Counted from the stretch's first letter, positions 6,720 to 15,341 are shown. The stretch: DNA of 64,000 nucleotides from Nocardia sp. NBC_01503 (GCF_036327755.1 NZ_CP109596.1:806001-870000); one strand, 5' to 3'. The notes: a model not told the origin generated them from the sequence alone. Made by a program: numbers and translations.

Positions 6720-7942
6720 AGCTCCGCCCGCTCGGCGGGCAGGCCGCGATACCGACCGAGGCGGCGCTGCTGCGGCGCACCGCGCGGGTGGCGGCCGTGC
6801 AGGCCGCCCTGGCACTCGCCGCGGTGCTGGTGCTGGTGGGTGTGGTGCTCTACGTCGCCGATGCGCGTATCCAGAGCCGCCAGATCGATGAACAGCTTTC
6901 GCAGGTGGTCGCGAGTGCCGACGACGTCAAGGACCCACCGCCGGGCATGGCGATCGCCATCGCCGCACCGGACGGCCGGATCTCCCTCAGTCCGCACGCG
7001 CCCGCGCCGACGGTCACGGCGGTGACCGGACCGACCGGCTACCGCGATATGCACGCCGACGAGGTGGATTACCGGGCACTGGTGACAGACCAGTCCGGTG
7101 GGAAGATCGCGGTGCTGATCGACTTGACGCCGTGGCAGCGGGGCCGGGAACGGCTGTTGCTGGCTTTGCTGGCGGCCGAGATCGCCGGTCTGGCCGCCGC
7201 TGCCGGTGTGGCCGTTGTGCTTTCGCGCCGTGCGATCCGTCCCCTGGCCGATGCGCTGGAACTGCAACGACGCTTCGTCGCCGACGCCTCGCACGAACTG
7301 CGCGCACCGCTGACCGTATTGCATACCCGAGCCCAGTTGCTGGCCCGCCGCACCGATCTCGACGAGACGTCGCGCACCCAGCTGAGCGGACTGGTCGACG
7401 ACACCCGCGCACTCGCCGATGTCGTCGACGATCTGCTACTGGCGGCATCCGCGCGGCACGAACCCGGCCGCGTGGAGCGCACAGATCTGGTTCAGCTGTG
7501 CGAAGAAGTCCGTGAAAGCGTTGCCGCGGAGGCGGATTCACACGGCATCGGCATCGCCGTCACGGCCGATCCAGCTGCCGGCGAAATCATGGTCGACGGC
7601 GTCCGCCCGGCGCTCCGGCGTGCGGTTTTCGCACTCGTCGACAACGCGTTGAACCACGAAACCGCCGGGGGCACCGTCACTTTGAGCGTCGACCGATCCG
7701 GGTCCGAGGCGCGCGTCACCGTCTCAGATACCGGGGCCGGACTCGAACCTCGAAACGCCGAACAGCTTTTCCGCCGGTTCGCGCACGGTGACGGGCACAG
7801 CGCGGGCGTCAGAGCGCACGGGATCGGGCTCGCGCTGGTCCGCGAGGTCGTCGAGGCGCACGACGGGTACATCACCGTCGGCGGCGCGCTCGGCCGCGGC
7901 GCGACCTTCACCGTGCACCTGCCGATCGCCGCGCACCGCTGA
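6716..7942 (+). CDS. Membrane sensor histidine kinase
   Basis: 408 residues from a GTG that overlaps the regulator's stop. Two membrane helices (about 26-48 and 147-170) enclose a 95-residue extracytosolic sensor without recognisable domain. A short linker leads to the H-box FVADASHELRAPLTVL with phosphorylated His193. The ATPase domain has the N-box FALVDNALNHE, DTGAGL and GIGLALVREVVEAH. This is a classical EnvZ/BaeS-type kinase paired with the preceding response regulator. The signal is unknown. A strong terminator follows. Confidence 0.92.
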   Translation: MKLRPLGGQAAIPTEAALLRRTARVAAVQAALALAAVLVLVGVVLYVADARIQSRQIDEQLSQVVASADDVKDPPPGMAIAIAAPDGRISLSPHAPAPTVTAVTGPTGYRDMHADEVDYRALVTDQSGGKIAVLIDLTPWQRGRERLLLALLAAEIAGLAAAAGVAVVLSRRAIRPLADALELQRRFVADASHELRAPLTVLHTRAQLLARRTDLDETSRTQLSGLVDDTRALADVVDDLLLAASARHEPGRVERTDLVQLCEEVRESVAAEADSHGIGIAVTADPAAGEIMVDGVRPALRRAVFALVDNALNHETAGGTVTLSVDRSGSEARVTVSDTGAGLEPRNAEQLFRRFAHGDGHSAGVRAHGIGLALVREVVEAHDGYITVGGALGRGATFTVHLPIAAHR

Positions 7943-7972
7943 CCGCGCTGCTGCTGAGAGCCCAACGGCGCG

Positions 7973-8008
7973 AAAAGGTCCCGGCAGTGCGACTGTCGGG
8001 ACCTTTTT
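7973..8008 (+). terminator. Rho-independent terminator after the histidine kinase
   Basis: AAAAGGTCCCG and CGGGACCTTTT form perfect 11-base arms around a 13-base loop, ending in a T run. It may act for both strands. Confidence 0.85.
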
Positions 8009-8034
8009 CGTGCCGGTGTGGCCGCGTCGGAGAG

Positions 8035-8421
8035 TCAATCGCGGTCGAGGATGGTGGTCACCAGCATGGTGTGGTCCTCCATGCGGCGCGTGACGGTCCA
8101 GCCGAGTTCGGCGAAGGCGCGTTCGTATTCGTGCTGCGTCCAGAGTTGGACGCCGGTGATGGTGTGGTAGATCTCGTAGGTCGGGGAGAACCAGGGTTGT
8201 TGGGTCCAGTGGTCGGCTTCCAGGAGGTAGCCGTCGCCGATCACCAGGCGGCGCATATTGGGGAACCACTCCATCCAGCCGCGCAGGACCGCGGCTATGC
8301 CGTCGCCGTCGCTGGCCAGTTGGTGGAGCAGGAAGAATGACATGGCCGTGGTGACGGTGTCGCGATCGACGGTGGCGAGCCAGGCGGGCGGGGTGGGTCC
8401 GACCCGAGTGGGTGCTGCCAT
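8035..8421 (-). pseudogene. Truncated SAM-dependent methyltransferase (C-terminal part)
   Basis: 128 residues from the first plausible ATG. The segment LRGWMEWFPNMRRLVIGDGYLLEADHW and the end MEDHTMLVTTILDRD look like the C-terminal half of a class I methyltransferase of about 300 residues. The N-terminal Rossmann core with the glycine-rich SAM motif is absent. Upstream DNA is AT-rich and has no coding character, so the 5' half was probably lost. It may still be translated, but SAM binding is unlikely. Alternative: a short protein of unknown function; less likely given the alignment-like end. Confidence 0.55.
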
Positions 8422-8569
8422 GACTGAAATCCATTCGATGGGAATGTATTTGGTTCTTCGATATTCAGTGAAGCAATCGAAGTTTGTGTCCCGGTGAACG
8501 CAGGTAACGAATCCGTTTCGCGAATCCACTGAATTGATTGGGGCACAGCACATTTCAGGCATGCGAATA

Positions 8570-8594
8570 GCGCACGCCCAGCAATTGCGTGCGC
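8570..8594. terminator. Hairpin downstream of the MFS gene
   Basis: GCGCACGC and GCGTGCGC are perfect eight-base arms around nine bases, ten bases past the MFS stop codon. There is no T run, so termination is only probable. Confidence 0.45.
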
Positions 8595-8603
8595 ATTATC
8601 GGA

Positions 8604-9773
8604 TTATTCGATTATCGAGGTCTGCGAGGCGAACAGGGAGTCCGCGGCGCGCGCCGTTGCGCGCCGGCGGACGAGTGTGGTGGCCGCCGCGACGACGGCC
8701 AGGACGACGAGCGCGGCCGGTACCGCGGCCCGCATCGATACGACGGTGGCGACCACGCCGAAGCCGACCGTGGCGAGGGCCGCGCACAGGTAGGCGACGG
8801 CGGCGAAGCGAGCGGAGACCCGGGCGTGTTGATCGGGAGCTGTTGCGGCACTGAGAATTCGGAGTCCGGAGCGGTAGGCGATACCCTGTCCGCCGCCCGC
8901 GATCACCGCGCCCGCCAGCAGCAGCGGCAGGCTCGGCAGCCAGGCGACGGCCGCGGCGATCGCGATACCCGTGAGGATGACCAGCTGTGCCGCAACCGGT
9001 TCCGACGGCAGCGCGCCCGCCGCCAGCGCCCGCTGGGCCAGCCACGCCGCGACCAAGTACAGGGTGACCGGCAGTGCCAGCAGCATGATGTTGGTCGTAC
9101 TCAGCAGCGCCGCACCGTAACTCGGCAGCAGTGCGACCACCAGCCCGGCCGATACCCAGGCCGCGATTCCGACGAGATATCCGACGAGTACGGGCTCATG
9201 CGATATCGGTGCGGAGTGCGCCGCGCGCGGCGCTACGGTAGGCCGCACGGCGCGATCCGAGAGCACCGGCAGCGCGATGATGCCAAGTACGACCGCGTGC
9301 ACCAGGTAGACGGTCACCCCGGGCGCGGGCAGATACTGCGCCAGCACCGCCGCCGCGAATGTGCCCAGAGCGGAACCGAATACGGTCGCGCTGGCCATGG
9401 CGGTGCGCCCGCTCTCACCCCGGCGCTGCAGTATCAATCCCGCCAGCGATCCGGTGACCAGGCCGACCGAGAGTCCGGCACAGATCCGCGCCACACAGGC
9501 GAGCCAGGGCGAATGCGCCAGTGCCATAGCGATATCCGCCGCCACACCGAAGCCGCTGCCGACTCCGATCCGCCACCACCAGGACGCGCTGGACGAGGGC
9601 GTACCGAGCAGTGCGAGCGTCGGGGTGAGCGCGATCAGATAGGCCGCGAAGATCACCGTGATGTGCAGCGGCGCCAACGCCCAGGCATGCCGGTAGTACG
9701 GCATCATGCCGGTCGCCAGGTTGGGCTGCGCCATGATCAGCACCAATAGCGCGCCCGGAAACGCTACCCTCAT
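8604..9773 (-). CDS. MFS transporter
   Basis: 389 residues with about twelve hydrophobic helices and short loops, the layout of a 12-helix major facilitator. An MFS-A-like stretch lies in the second and third helices (GLSVGLVTGSLAGLILQRRGESGRTA). It is closest in form to drug or small-molecule antiporters (DHA1/YdhP-like). The substrate is unknown. The divergent TetR gene and two operator-like sites between them suggest induction by the transported compound. Start ATG at 9773; an alternative downstream start is possible. Confidence 0.85.
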   Translation of the reverse strand: MRVAFPGALLVLIMAQPNLATGMMPYYRHAWALAPLHITVIFAAYLIALTPTLALLGTPSSSASWWWRIGVGSGFGVAADIAMALAHSPWLACVARICAGLSVGLVTGSLAGLILQRRGESGRTAMASATVFGSALGTFAAAVLAQYLPAPGVTVYLVHAVVLGIIALPVLSDRAVRPTVAPRAAHSAPISHEPVLVGYLVGIAAWVSAGLVVALLPSYGAALLSTTNIMLLALPVTLYLVAAWLAQRALAAGALPSEPVAAQLVILTGIAIAAAVAWLPSLPLLLAGAVIAGGGQGIAYRSGLRILSAATAPDQHARVSARFAAVAYLCAALATVGFGVVATVVSMRAAVPAALVVLAVVAAATTLVRRRATARAADSLFASQTSIIE

Positions 9774-9789
9774 CGAGCCTCCAAGTGAG

Positions 9790-9833
9790 GAGATCTTCTC
9801 GATTAGAGAGTAAACAACTGAGAAGAACTTCTC
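9790..9833. promoter_or_regulatory. Two operator-like palindromes between MFS and TetR genes
   Basis: GAGATCTTCTC (9790-9800) and GAGAAGAACTTCTC (9820-9833) share the half-site GAGA/TCTC and lie about three helical turns apart in the divergent promoter region. They are good candidates for the TetR protein encoded next door. Confidence 0.6.
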
Positions 9834-9915
9834 TACTCGACGGCCGGATTCGAGTACCGTTTTCGACCTACCCGCTCCGGTGGCGCACCGCGTCGGTCAG
9901 GATGGAGGCGTGCCC

Positions 9916-10506
9916 GTGAACACCCGCAGCGATGCCCAGCGCAGCCGAGTGCTGCTGGTGGACGCGGTCCGCAATCTGCTGCGCGCCGGTCGGATCGGCT
10001 TTTCGATACCGGAACTGGCCGCCGAGGCGGGCGTCGGCGTGGCCACCGCGTACCGGCACTTCGCCACCCCGCACGATGCCATGCAGGCTTTCCACCGCCG
10101 CGCCATCGAACAACTCCTGGAGGCGTTCGCCGAGGTCGATACCGCGTCCGGCGCCGACCCCGTCGAACGCTTCCACCGGTGCTGCCGCACCTGGGTCGAC
10201 CAGGCCATGCAGTGGGGCCCGGCCGTGCGTTACATCCGCAGCAGCAGCGGTTTCATCGAACGCCTCACCCGGGGCGACGAAGCCATCACCGCCATGCACG
10301 ACATCCTCGCCGACGTCCTCAATACCCTTGCCCGCGAAGGTAAGACCAGCGAATTCGATGTCACCTACGCCGTCCTGCTGTGGATCACCATCTTCGACGA
10401 ACGCGTCGTCTACGACCTCGCCGAGCATCGCGGCTGGTCCCCCACCGAGATCACCGATCACCTCACCCGCGCCGTGGCGGGCGCCCTGGATATTCGACTG
10501 AACTAG
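9916..10506 (+). CDS. TetR-family regulator of the divergent MFS gene
   Basis: 196 residues. The helix-turn-helix is FSIPELAAEAGVGVATAYRHFATPHD (about 32-57), in the canonical N-terminal position. The C-terminal ligand-binding helices have no named family. A GTG at 9916 follows GGAGG by seven bases and is preferred over the upstream ATG at 9880. Its last codon and stop lie in the palindrome AACTAGTT that also holds the stop of the convergent cupin gene. It probably represses the transporter gene. Confidence 0.85.
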   Translation: MNTRSDAQRSRVLLVDAVRNLLRAGRIGFSIPELAAEAGVGVATAYRHFATPHDAMQAFHRRAIEQLLEAFAEVDTASGADPVERFHRCCRTWVDQAMQWGPAVRYIRSSSGFIERLTRGDEAITAMHDILADVLNTLAREGKTSEFDVTYAVLLWITIFDERVVYDLAEHRGWSPTEITDHLTRAVAGALDIRLN

Positions 10507-10877
10507 TTGACCCACGGCGGGTCGACGATGGTGCCGTCGGGGAGTTCACCCGTGAAACCGACGGGCGCCGTGACCATGACGATGGCGGGGGCATCGGCCG
10601 AATTGTCCAGGCGGATGGCGGAACCCGCGGCGGCTACCGCGGCATCGCCGGGGGCCAATGATTTGGTCTCACCCTCGATCGTGACGGCGATCGAGCCGGA
10701 GAGCAGCACAAAGGCCTCTTCGCGCAGGATGCGATGGGCGACACCCCGGGTGCCGGGGGCGATTTCGAGCCGCCAGACGCAGAGTTCGGCACTGCCGGTG
10801 GCGGGGCGGACGAGCGGGGTGAAGGTGGAGCCGTGCAGCTGGTGGGATTCGACGTCGGCGGCGTGGATGACTGGCAT
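10503..10877 (-). CDS. Single-domain cupin protein
   Basis: 124 residues. The cupin core runs from LCVWRLEIAPGTRGVAHR to GDAAVAAAGSAIRLDN. The usual metal-binding motif 1 (G-x5-H-x-H-x3,4-E) is degenerate: only VAHRILREE is left, with one His and a Glu, so metal binding is doubtful. Such proteins are often small isomerases or ligand-binding regulators. It is divergent from a MarR gene. The ATG at 10877 has a GGAG site six bases before it. It overlaps the end of the TetR gene by four bases. Confidence 0.8.
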   Translation of the reverse strand: MPVIHAADVESHQLHGSTFTPLVRPATGSAELCVWRLEIAPGTRGVAHRILREEAFVLLSGSIAVTIEGETKSLAPGDAAVAAAGSAIRLDNSADAPAIVMVTAPVGFTGELPDGTIVDPPWVN

Positions 10878-10895
10878 GTGCAACTCCTATTTGGT

Positions 10896-10929
10896 CAAGC
10901 AGCTTGTCTATATGGTCAATCTTGTTGAC
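10896..10929. promoter_or_regulatory. MarR-type operator candidates between cupin and MarR genes
   Basis: CAAGCAGCTTG (10896-10906) is a perfect palindrome around one base, and GTCAA-TCTTG-TTGAC (10915-10929) is a perfect five-base inverted repeat. Both lie in the short divergent promoter gap, as expected for an autoregulated MarR protein. Confidence 0.55.
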
Positions 10930-10956
10930 TAATCTGTCAAGTGCCAAGATGCATGC

Positions 10957-11403
10957 ATGCCCGCAACCGCTCAGGACCTGCCGCTACTGCTGCTCGCGGC
11001 CGCCGCCGAGGTCACCGACGCCATTCACCAGGAGGTGGCGGCGGCCGGATTCGACGACATCCGGCCGAGTCACGGGTTCGCATTCGTGCGAATGGCGCCG
11101 AATGGGGCCACCGTGGGTGAGATCGCCGAACATCTCGGGGTGACCAAGCAGGCGGCGAGTCAACTGGTGGAGGAGCTGGTGAAAAAGGGGTACGCGGAAC
11201 GCAATCCGCATCCGAGTGACGCGCGGGCCCGATTGATCACGCTCACCGCGCGGGGGTGGGCGGCCACCCGGGCGGCCGATGCGGCGATCGCGCGCTTCAC
11301 CCAGCATTGGGGACGGGCGCTCGGAGCGGGTGCGGTGGTCGAGCTCCGCAATATGCTCGCCCGCGTGGTCACGCCGGGGCGGGTGCGGCCGTCCGCGTGG
11401 TGA
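10957..11403 (+). CDS. MarR-family regulator
   Basis: 148 residues. The winged helix is ATVGEIAEHLGVTKQAASQLVEELVKKGYAERNPHPSDARARLITLT (about 50-97), including the D-x-R wing tip. The flanking helices form the usual MarR dimer interface. It is divergent from the cupin gene and probably represses it and itself, releasing on a small phenolic or oxidant ligand; the ligand is unknown. Confidence 0.88.
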   Translation: MPATAQDLPLLLLAAAAEVTDAIHQEVAAAGFDDIRPSHGFAFVRMAPNGATVGEIAEHLGVTKQAASQLVEELVKKGYAERNPHPSDARARLITLTARGWAATRAADAAIARFTQHWGRALGAGAVVELRNMLARVVTPGRVRPSAW

Positions 11404-11479
11404 GATCGTGATCAATCCGTCGGCGCGCCGCACCAATAGCCGCATAGGGTCTGACCAGCGCTGTTGTTAGCGTCGCGGA

Positions 11480-12100
11480 GTGGAACCGAACGAAACGGAC
11501 ACACCGGTCTCGCCGCGGACCGCACGGTGGGTGATCATCCTCTGCGTGCTGACGCTGATCGGATCGCTGGCGGGCATCGGGTATTCGATCTTCGATCAGG
11601 TGCGGCGCACACAGGACGAGGCGGATCGGATCGCCAGTGCGGCGGCCGGAATGAGCTTCGTCGCCCCCGACGGCTGGCAGCAGATGCCGCAGGACGAGGG
11701 CGATCATCTGATCTTCGGGCAGGCCGCGCTGGAGAAGCAGGGCGGCGGGGACGGGATGATCCTGATCGGCAAACTCGACGAATCCCTTTTCGCCGCAGCG
11801 GAACCCGACGACACCCGCGCGGCCTGCTCACTCGGCTCGGGTATGGGGGAATTCTTCTTCCCCGATACCGGCAAGCGGGTGGATACCGAGACCCTTGACG
11901 TCAAAGGGCGTGAGGTGACCGGGAAGTCGTGCTTCTATCGGGTCCGGTTCGATGATTCGAGCACACCCCAGGCCGAGATCTACTCCGCCGTGGTGCAATC
12001 CGATAGTCGACGATGGTGGGTGTGCTGGCTCGGCAATACCGAAGCGCCCGTCGACCGCACCGCCGCAGAGCGACTCGCGGCCTCGATACGGCCGATGTGA
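11480..12100 (+). CDS. Single-pass membrane protein of unknown function
   Basis: 206 residues from a GTG. One membrane helix (ARWVIILCVLTLIGSLAGIGYSIF, about 15-38) anchors a long extracytosolic part. That part starts with FVAPDGWQQ and has two cysteines (ACSLGSG, SCFYRV) plus WWVCWLG, so disulphides are likely. The APDGW start of the outer domain is common in actinobacterial secreted proteins related to LpqN or DUF domains. I do not recognise the family with confidence. Confidence 0.7.
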   Translation: MEPNETDTPVSPRTARWVIILCVLTLIGSLAGIGYSIFDQVRRTQDEADRIASAAAGMSFVAPDGWQQMPQDEGDHLIFGQAALEKQGGGDGMILIGKLDESLFAAAEPDDTRAACSLGSGMGEFFFPDTGKRVDTETLDVKGREVTGKSCFYRVRFDDSSTPQAEIYSAVVQSDSRRWWVCWLGNTEAPVDRTAAERLAASIRPM

Positions 12101-12940
12101 TCAGCCGAGTTCGAGGGTGGTGACGCCGAAAACCTTTTCCCGGGAATGCGATCGGGGCGCGGCGGTGTACATGCGCGCCGTCTCGAAACTCGGGGTCAGC
12201 CCCGCGGACTCCACCAGGCGCACCGCGGATTCGTTATGGAGTGGGATATCGATGGCCAGCGCTTGGACCCCCGCCGCCAAACCCGCGAGCAGCTGTCGGG
12301 CATCGGCCTCGGTATCGGCGAAGAGCGGGCCCACCCGATGGGAATCCCTTGCGGGACGGATTGTTCCGTAGCCGGTCAAACTGCCGTCGACAATCCGCAC
12401 CAGCGTCCGATGACCGGGAGTGCCGAACCAGGCATCGAGAAATCCGGGTCGATCCGCCGGAAGACAGGCGGAGTCGAAGGCGCGCACCTCGGCGAAATCC
12501 CCAGTGGCCATGGCGCGCACACTCGCGTCCGGCGGCGGCAGCCGCGGCACACCGGTGAAACGCGCACTGCGATAGGCGAGTTCGAATCCACTGCGCCGAT
12601 AGTTGTCCTGCTGATCGGGCACACCGTCCAGCCCGACCACCCGCGCACCCGCGTGCGCCAGCCCCGCCTTCCAGGTGGCCAGACCGAATCCTGCGCCGCG
12701 CAAGTCGGGCCGGACGAGGTAGCACCCCAGGAACGCGAAATCATTGCCGTAGTTGACAACCGAGACCGCCGAGGCCGGTTCCCCGGCCAGCCGTCCGAGG
12801 AAGAACCCCTTCGGATCCTGTGCGAAGAACGCGGTCCGATCCTCTAGACCGGGATTCCAGCCTTCGGCGGCGGCCCATTCGATGACCGTGGCCCACTCGT
12901 GCGGGTCGGCGCGGTCGATGACGAGATCGGCATCCGGCAT
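12101..12940 (-). CDS. GNAT-family N-acetyltransferase, two-domain YitH type
   Basis: 279 residues. The first domain holds the acetyl-CoA loop RPDLRGAGFGLATWKAG (the R-x-x-G-x-G/A motif) after the strand FLGCYLVRP. The second half (about 150-279) resembles the extra domain of YitH/Acetyltransf_18 proteins, with GYGTIRPARDSHRVGPLFAD. Start is taken at the ATG at 12940; an in-frame upstream start at 13018 would add 26 residues. The gene is convergent with the preceding membrane-protein gene, without gap. Substrate unknown. Confidence 0.82.
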   Translation of the reverse strand: MPDADLVIDRADPHEWATVIEWAAAEGWNPGLEDRTAFFAQDPKGFFLGRLAGEPASAVSVVNYGNDFAFLGCYLVRPDLRGAGFGLATWKAGLAHAGARVVGLDGVPDQQDNYRRSGFELAYRSARFTGVPRLPPPDASVRAMATGDFAEVRAFDSACLPADRPGFLDAWFGTPGHRTLVRIVDGSLTGYGTIRPARDSHRVGPLFADTEADARQLLAGLAAGVQALAIDIPLHNESAVRLVESAGLTPSFETARMYTAAPRSHSREKVFGVTTLELG

Positions 12941-13087
12941 GGTTTCACGGTAGCCGCAAGCCGCTGCCCGCTCGGCGGGTTGCGGGACATCCGATCGGGT
13001 CACGACGGGTTCGGCCACCCGGCCGGGATGTCACCACCCTGCGGTAGGGTCGGCCTGGACATAGTGGACTACCTGCGGAGTTGCGAT

Positions 13088-13405
13088 ATGGCCGACTACG
13101 CGCACTCTGATCACGCGAGCCGCAGCCGGGAGGACAAGGCCCGGCGATTGGCGGCGTACATCTGGGCTCGCGGAATCACCGGCCCGGAGTTACTGGAGCT
13201 GCCCCAGGCACAGCGGCGCAAACTGGCGCGGGCCGCGGATACCAATCCGCCGAGTACCGATGAGACCTGGCAGGTGGTCGCCCAGCTGCTGGCCGAGAAA
13301 GACGCGTGGGCCGCGCGCCATCCCGAACATCCGGCGGCGGTGCGCGCGCATGCCGACGAGAAGATCCTCTGGGTGAAGCCGCCCGTGCGCCCCTGGAACG
13401 CCTGA
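13088..13405 (+). CDS. Small hypothetical protein
   Basis: 105 residues, rich in charged and Ala residues, apparently all helical. No signal peptide, membrane segment or known motif. Segment RRLAAYIWARGITGPELLELPQAQRRKLARAA looks like a short helix-turn-helix-like fold, but this is not sure. Codon use is like that of its neighbours, so the gene is probably real. It stands just before the crotonase gene. Confidence 0.65.
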   Translation: MADYAHSDHASRSREDKARRLAAYIWARGITGPELLELPQAQRRKLARAADTNPPSTDETWQVVAQLLAEKDAWAARHPEHPAAVRAHADEKILWVKPPVRPWNA

Positions 13406-13446
13406 GACTCTTGACAGCAAGAAATGAACGGGGGTTCACTGCTTGC

Positions 13447-14502
13447 GTGTCCTCAGATCACGAGCAGCCCTCCCCCGCCACGGACCACGCCGGTACCCGG
13501 CCCGCCGCCTGGCGCGACGACCTGACCGGCGGGGATGACTCGCTCTTCGCGGGCCGCCCCCAGCCCGAGGGCGAAATCACCGGCCGCACACTGACTTACG
13601 AGGTGACCGGGCGCATCGCGCGCATCACCTTCAATCGCCCCGAGCACGGCAATGCGATCACCTCGGATACGCCGATCGAATTGGCGGCGGCCGTGGAACG
13701 CGCCGATCTGGACCCGCGCGTGCACGTGATCGTGCTGAGCGGGCGCGGTAAGGGCTTCTGCGGTGGCTACGACCTGTCGATCTTCGCGGAGAACAGCTTC
13801 ACCCCGCCCGAGGGCGCACAGCCGGTCGAGGGCACGGTCCTCGATCCCGTCGTCCAGGCGAAGAATCACAATCCCTGGGGCACTTGGGATCCCATGGTCG
13901 ACTACGCCATGATGTCGCGCTTCAACCGCGGCTTCGCCAGCCTGCTGTACGCCAACAAGCCGACCGTCGCCAAGGTGCACGGCTTCGCCATCGCCGGCGG
14001 TACCGATATCGCGCTCTACGCCGACCAGATCATCTGCGCCGATGACGCCCGCTTCGGCTACCCGCCCACCCGCACCTGGGGGATCCCGGCGGCGGGTATG
14101 TGGGCACACCGGGTCGGCGATCAGCGCGCCAAACGACTGCTCTTCACCGGTGACAGCCTCAGCGGCAAACAGGCCGCCGAATGGGGCCTGGCCATCGAAT
14201 CCGCGGCGCCCGAGGATCTCGACGAGCGCACCGAGGAACTGCTGCAACGCATTTCGCTGGTGCCGATCAATCAGCTGATCATGGCGAAGCTCGCCCTCAA
14301 CAGCGCGCTGCTGAACCAGGGCGTGGCCAACTCCGGCATGGTCAGCACCGTCTTCGACGGCATCTCCCGGCACACCCGCGAGGGTTACGCCTTCCAATTG
14401 CGCGCCGCCACCGCCGGTTTCCGCGAGGCCGTACGCGAACGCGACGAACCCTTCGGCGACTGGAAGCGCGCGCAGTTCCGCAAGCCGGCGGACGAGGCTT
14501 GA
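13447..14502 (+). CDS. Crotonase-family enoyl-CoA hydratase/isomerase
   Basis: 351 residues, longer than the usual 260 by an N-terminal extension (1-45) and an insertion after the oxyanion-hole segment. RIARITFNRPEHGNAI and HVIVLSGRGKGFCGGYDLS form the CoA pocket, and HGFAIAGGTDIALYADQIICADDARFGYPP forms the second oxyanion segment. The glutamates of classic hydratases are not obvious, so isomerase or hydrolase activity is possible. The start is GTG with little leader; TTGACA at 13412-13417 may be the -35. The MarR gene beyond it is convergent. Confidence 0.85.
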   Translation: MSSDHEQPSPATDHAGTRPAAWRDDLTGGDDSLFAGRPQPEGEITGRTLTYEVTGRIARITFNRPEHGNAITSDTPIELAAAVERADLDPRVHVIVLSGRGKGFCGGYDLSIFAENSFTPPEGAQPVEGTVLDPVVQAKNHNPWGTWDPMVDYAMMSRFNRGFASLLYANKPTVAKVHGFAIAGGTDIALYADQIICADDARFGYPPTRTWGIPAAGMWAHRVGDQRAKRLLFTGDSLSGKQAAEWGLAIESAAPEDLDERTEELLQRISLVPINQLIMAKLALNSALLNQGVANSGMVSTVFDGISRHTREGYAFQLRAATAGFREAVRERDEPFGDWKRAQFRKPADEA

Positions 14503-14521
14503 CCGGGCTGGAGCACGGGCG

Positions 14522-14557
14522 GTGGATCCCGGCCGAAAGCATGCCGGGATGACGGGG
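14522..14557. repeat. REP-like palindromic repeat, copy 1
   Basis: A 36-base unit with arms ATCCCGGC and GCCGGGAT around CGAAAGCAT, flanked by GTGG and GACGGGG. An identical copy is at 24955-24990. Both are intergenic, next to gene 3' ends. It resembles bacterial REP elements in size and form. Confidence 0.75.
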
Positions 14558-14560
14558 GTG

Positions 14561-15025
14561 TCAGCCGATTCCGGGCGCATCCGTCCGCTCGGCGCGCGGC
14601 ACCACGCGCTCGGAGAGTGATCGCAGCGCCCGCGCCTCGTCATCGGTCATATCCTCGATGAACAGCTGCCGCACCAGATCCACATGATTGGGTGCGGCGG
14701 TTTCCAGGGCCTCGCGGCCCTGTTCGGTCAGCCGCACCTCGCGGCCGCGTGCGTCATCGGCGGCCTGGCAACGGTCGATGAGTCCGCGCGCGGCCATCCG
14801 CGAAAGGTGTTTGGAGAGTCTGCTCTTGTCCCAGCAGATCTCGGCGCCCAATTCCTTGGCGCGCAATTGTCCACCGGCCGTGGAGAGCGCGACCAGCACC
14901 TCGTAATCCGAAGTCGATAATCCGTCCCGGGCGAGCCCCGCCGCGATGGCCGCCTCCAAGCGCTGCCGCATTCGGATATAGGACTGCCAGGTGGCCTGTT
15001 CCTCGTCGCTCAACCAGCGGGTCAT
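14561..15025 (-). CDS. MarR-family regulator
   Basis: 154 residues. The winged helix covers LRAKELGAEICWDKSRLSKHLSRMAARGLIDR, with the wing ADDARGREVRLTEQG. The WDKSRLS recognition helix is typical of the MarR group with strong DNA contacts. The ATG at 15025 is preferred: TACTAT lies six bases upstream, so transcription would begin at the start codon and the message would be leaderless. It may control the convergent crotonase gene or a gene elsewhere. Confidence 0.85.
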   Translation of the reverse strand: MTRWLSDEEQATWQSYIRMRQRLEAAIAAGLARDGLSTSDYEVLVALSTAGGQLRAKELGAEICWDKSRLSKHLSRMAARGLIDRCQAADDARGREVRLTEQGREALETAAPNHVDLVRQLFIEDMTDDEARALRSLSERVVPRAERTDAPGIG

Positions 15026-15128
15026 GAATGCATAGTATCCCGCATTGGTTGACATGGACACAAAGTCGCCGATCGCATATGCACATGCCGCGATAGATCC
15101 GAGCCGGAAATCGGAAGCCCCTCGCCCG

Positions 15129-15189
15129 CAACAACTTCACCGGTCCGTACACAACAAGTTCACCGGACGGCGCGCAACAACTTCACAGG
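15129..15189. repeat. Three direct repeats of exact 23-base period
   Basis: CAACAACTTCACCGG (15129), CAACAAGTTCACCGG (15152) and CAACAACTTCACAGG (15175), 13-14 of 15 bases shared. Function unknown; they may be binding sites for a regulator stacked on one helix face region. Confidence 0.8.
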
Positions 15190-15341
15190 AATGGCCGATA
15201 TTGTGTCTGGCGGCGGTTCGGCCCGCTCGGAACTCCACTCGAAGCGGATTTCCAAGCGGATGAATGGGACACGTTCCGGCGGAACAGCTCTCGAAGCCGG
15301 CTCGGCGAATAGTTGTTTACCTGGATGAATAGCCCATCCGG

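Noticed and set aside
15129..15189. CRISPR-like array
   Set aside because: Only three 15-base units with eight-base spacers that are too short, and no cas genes in the window.
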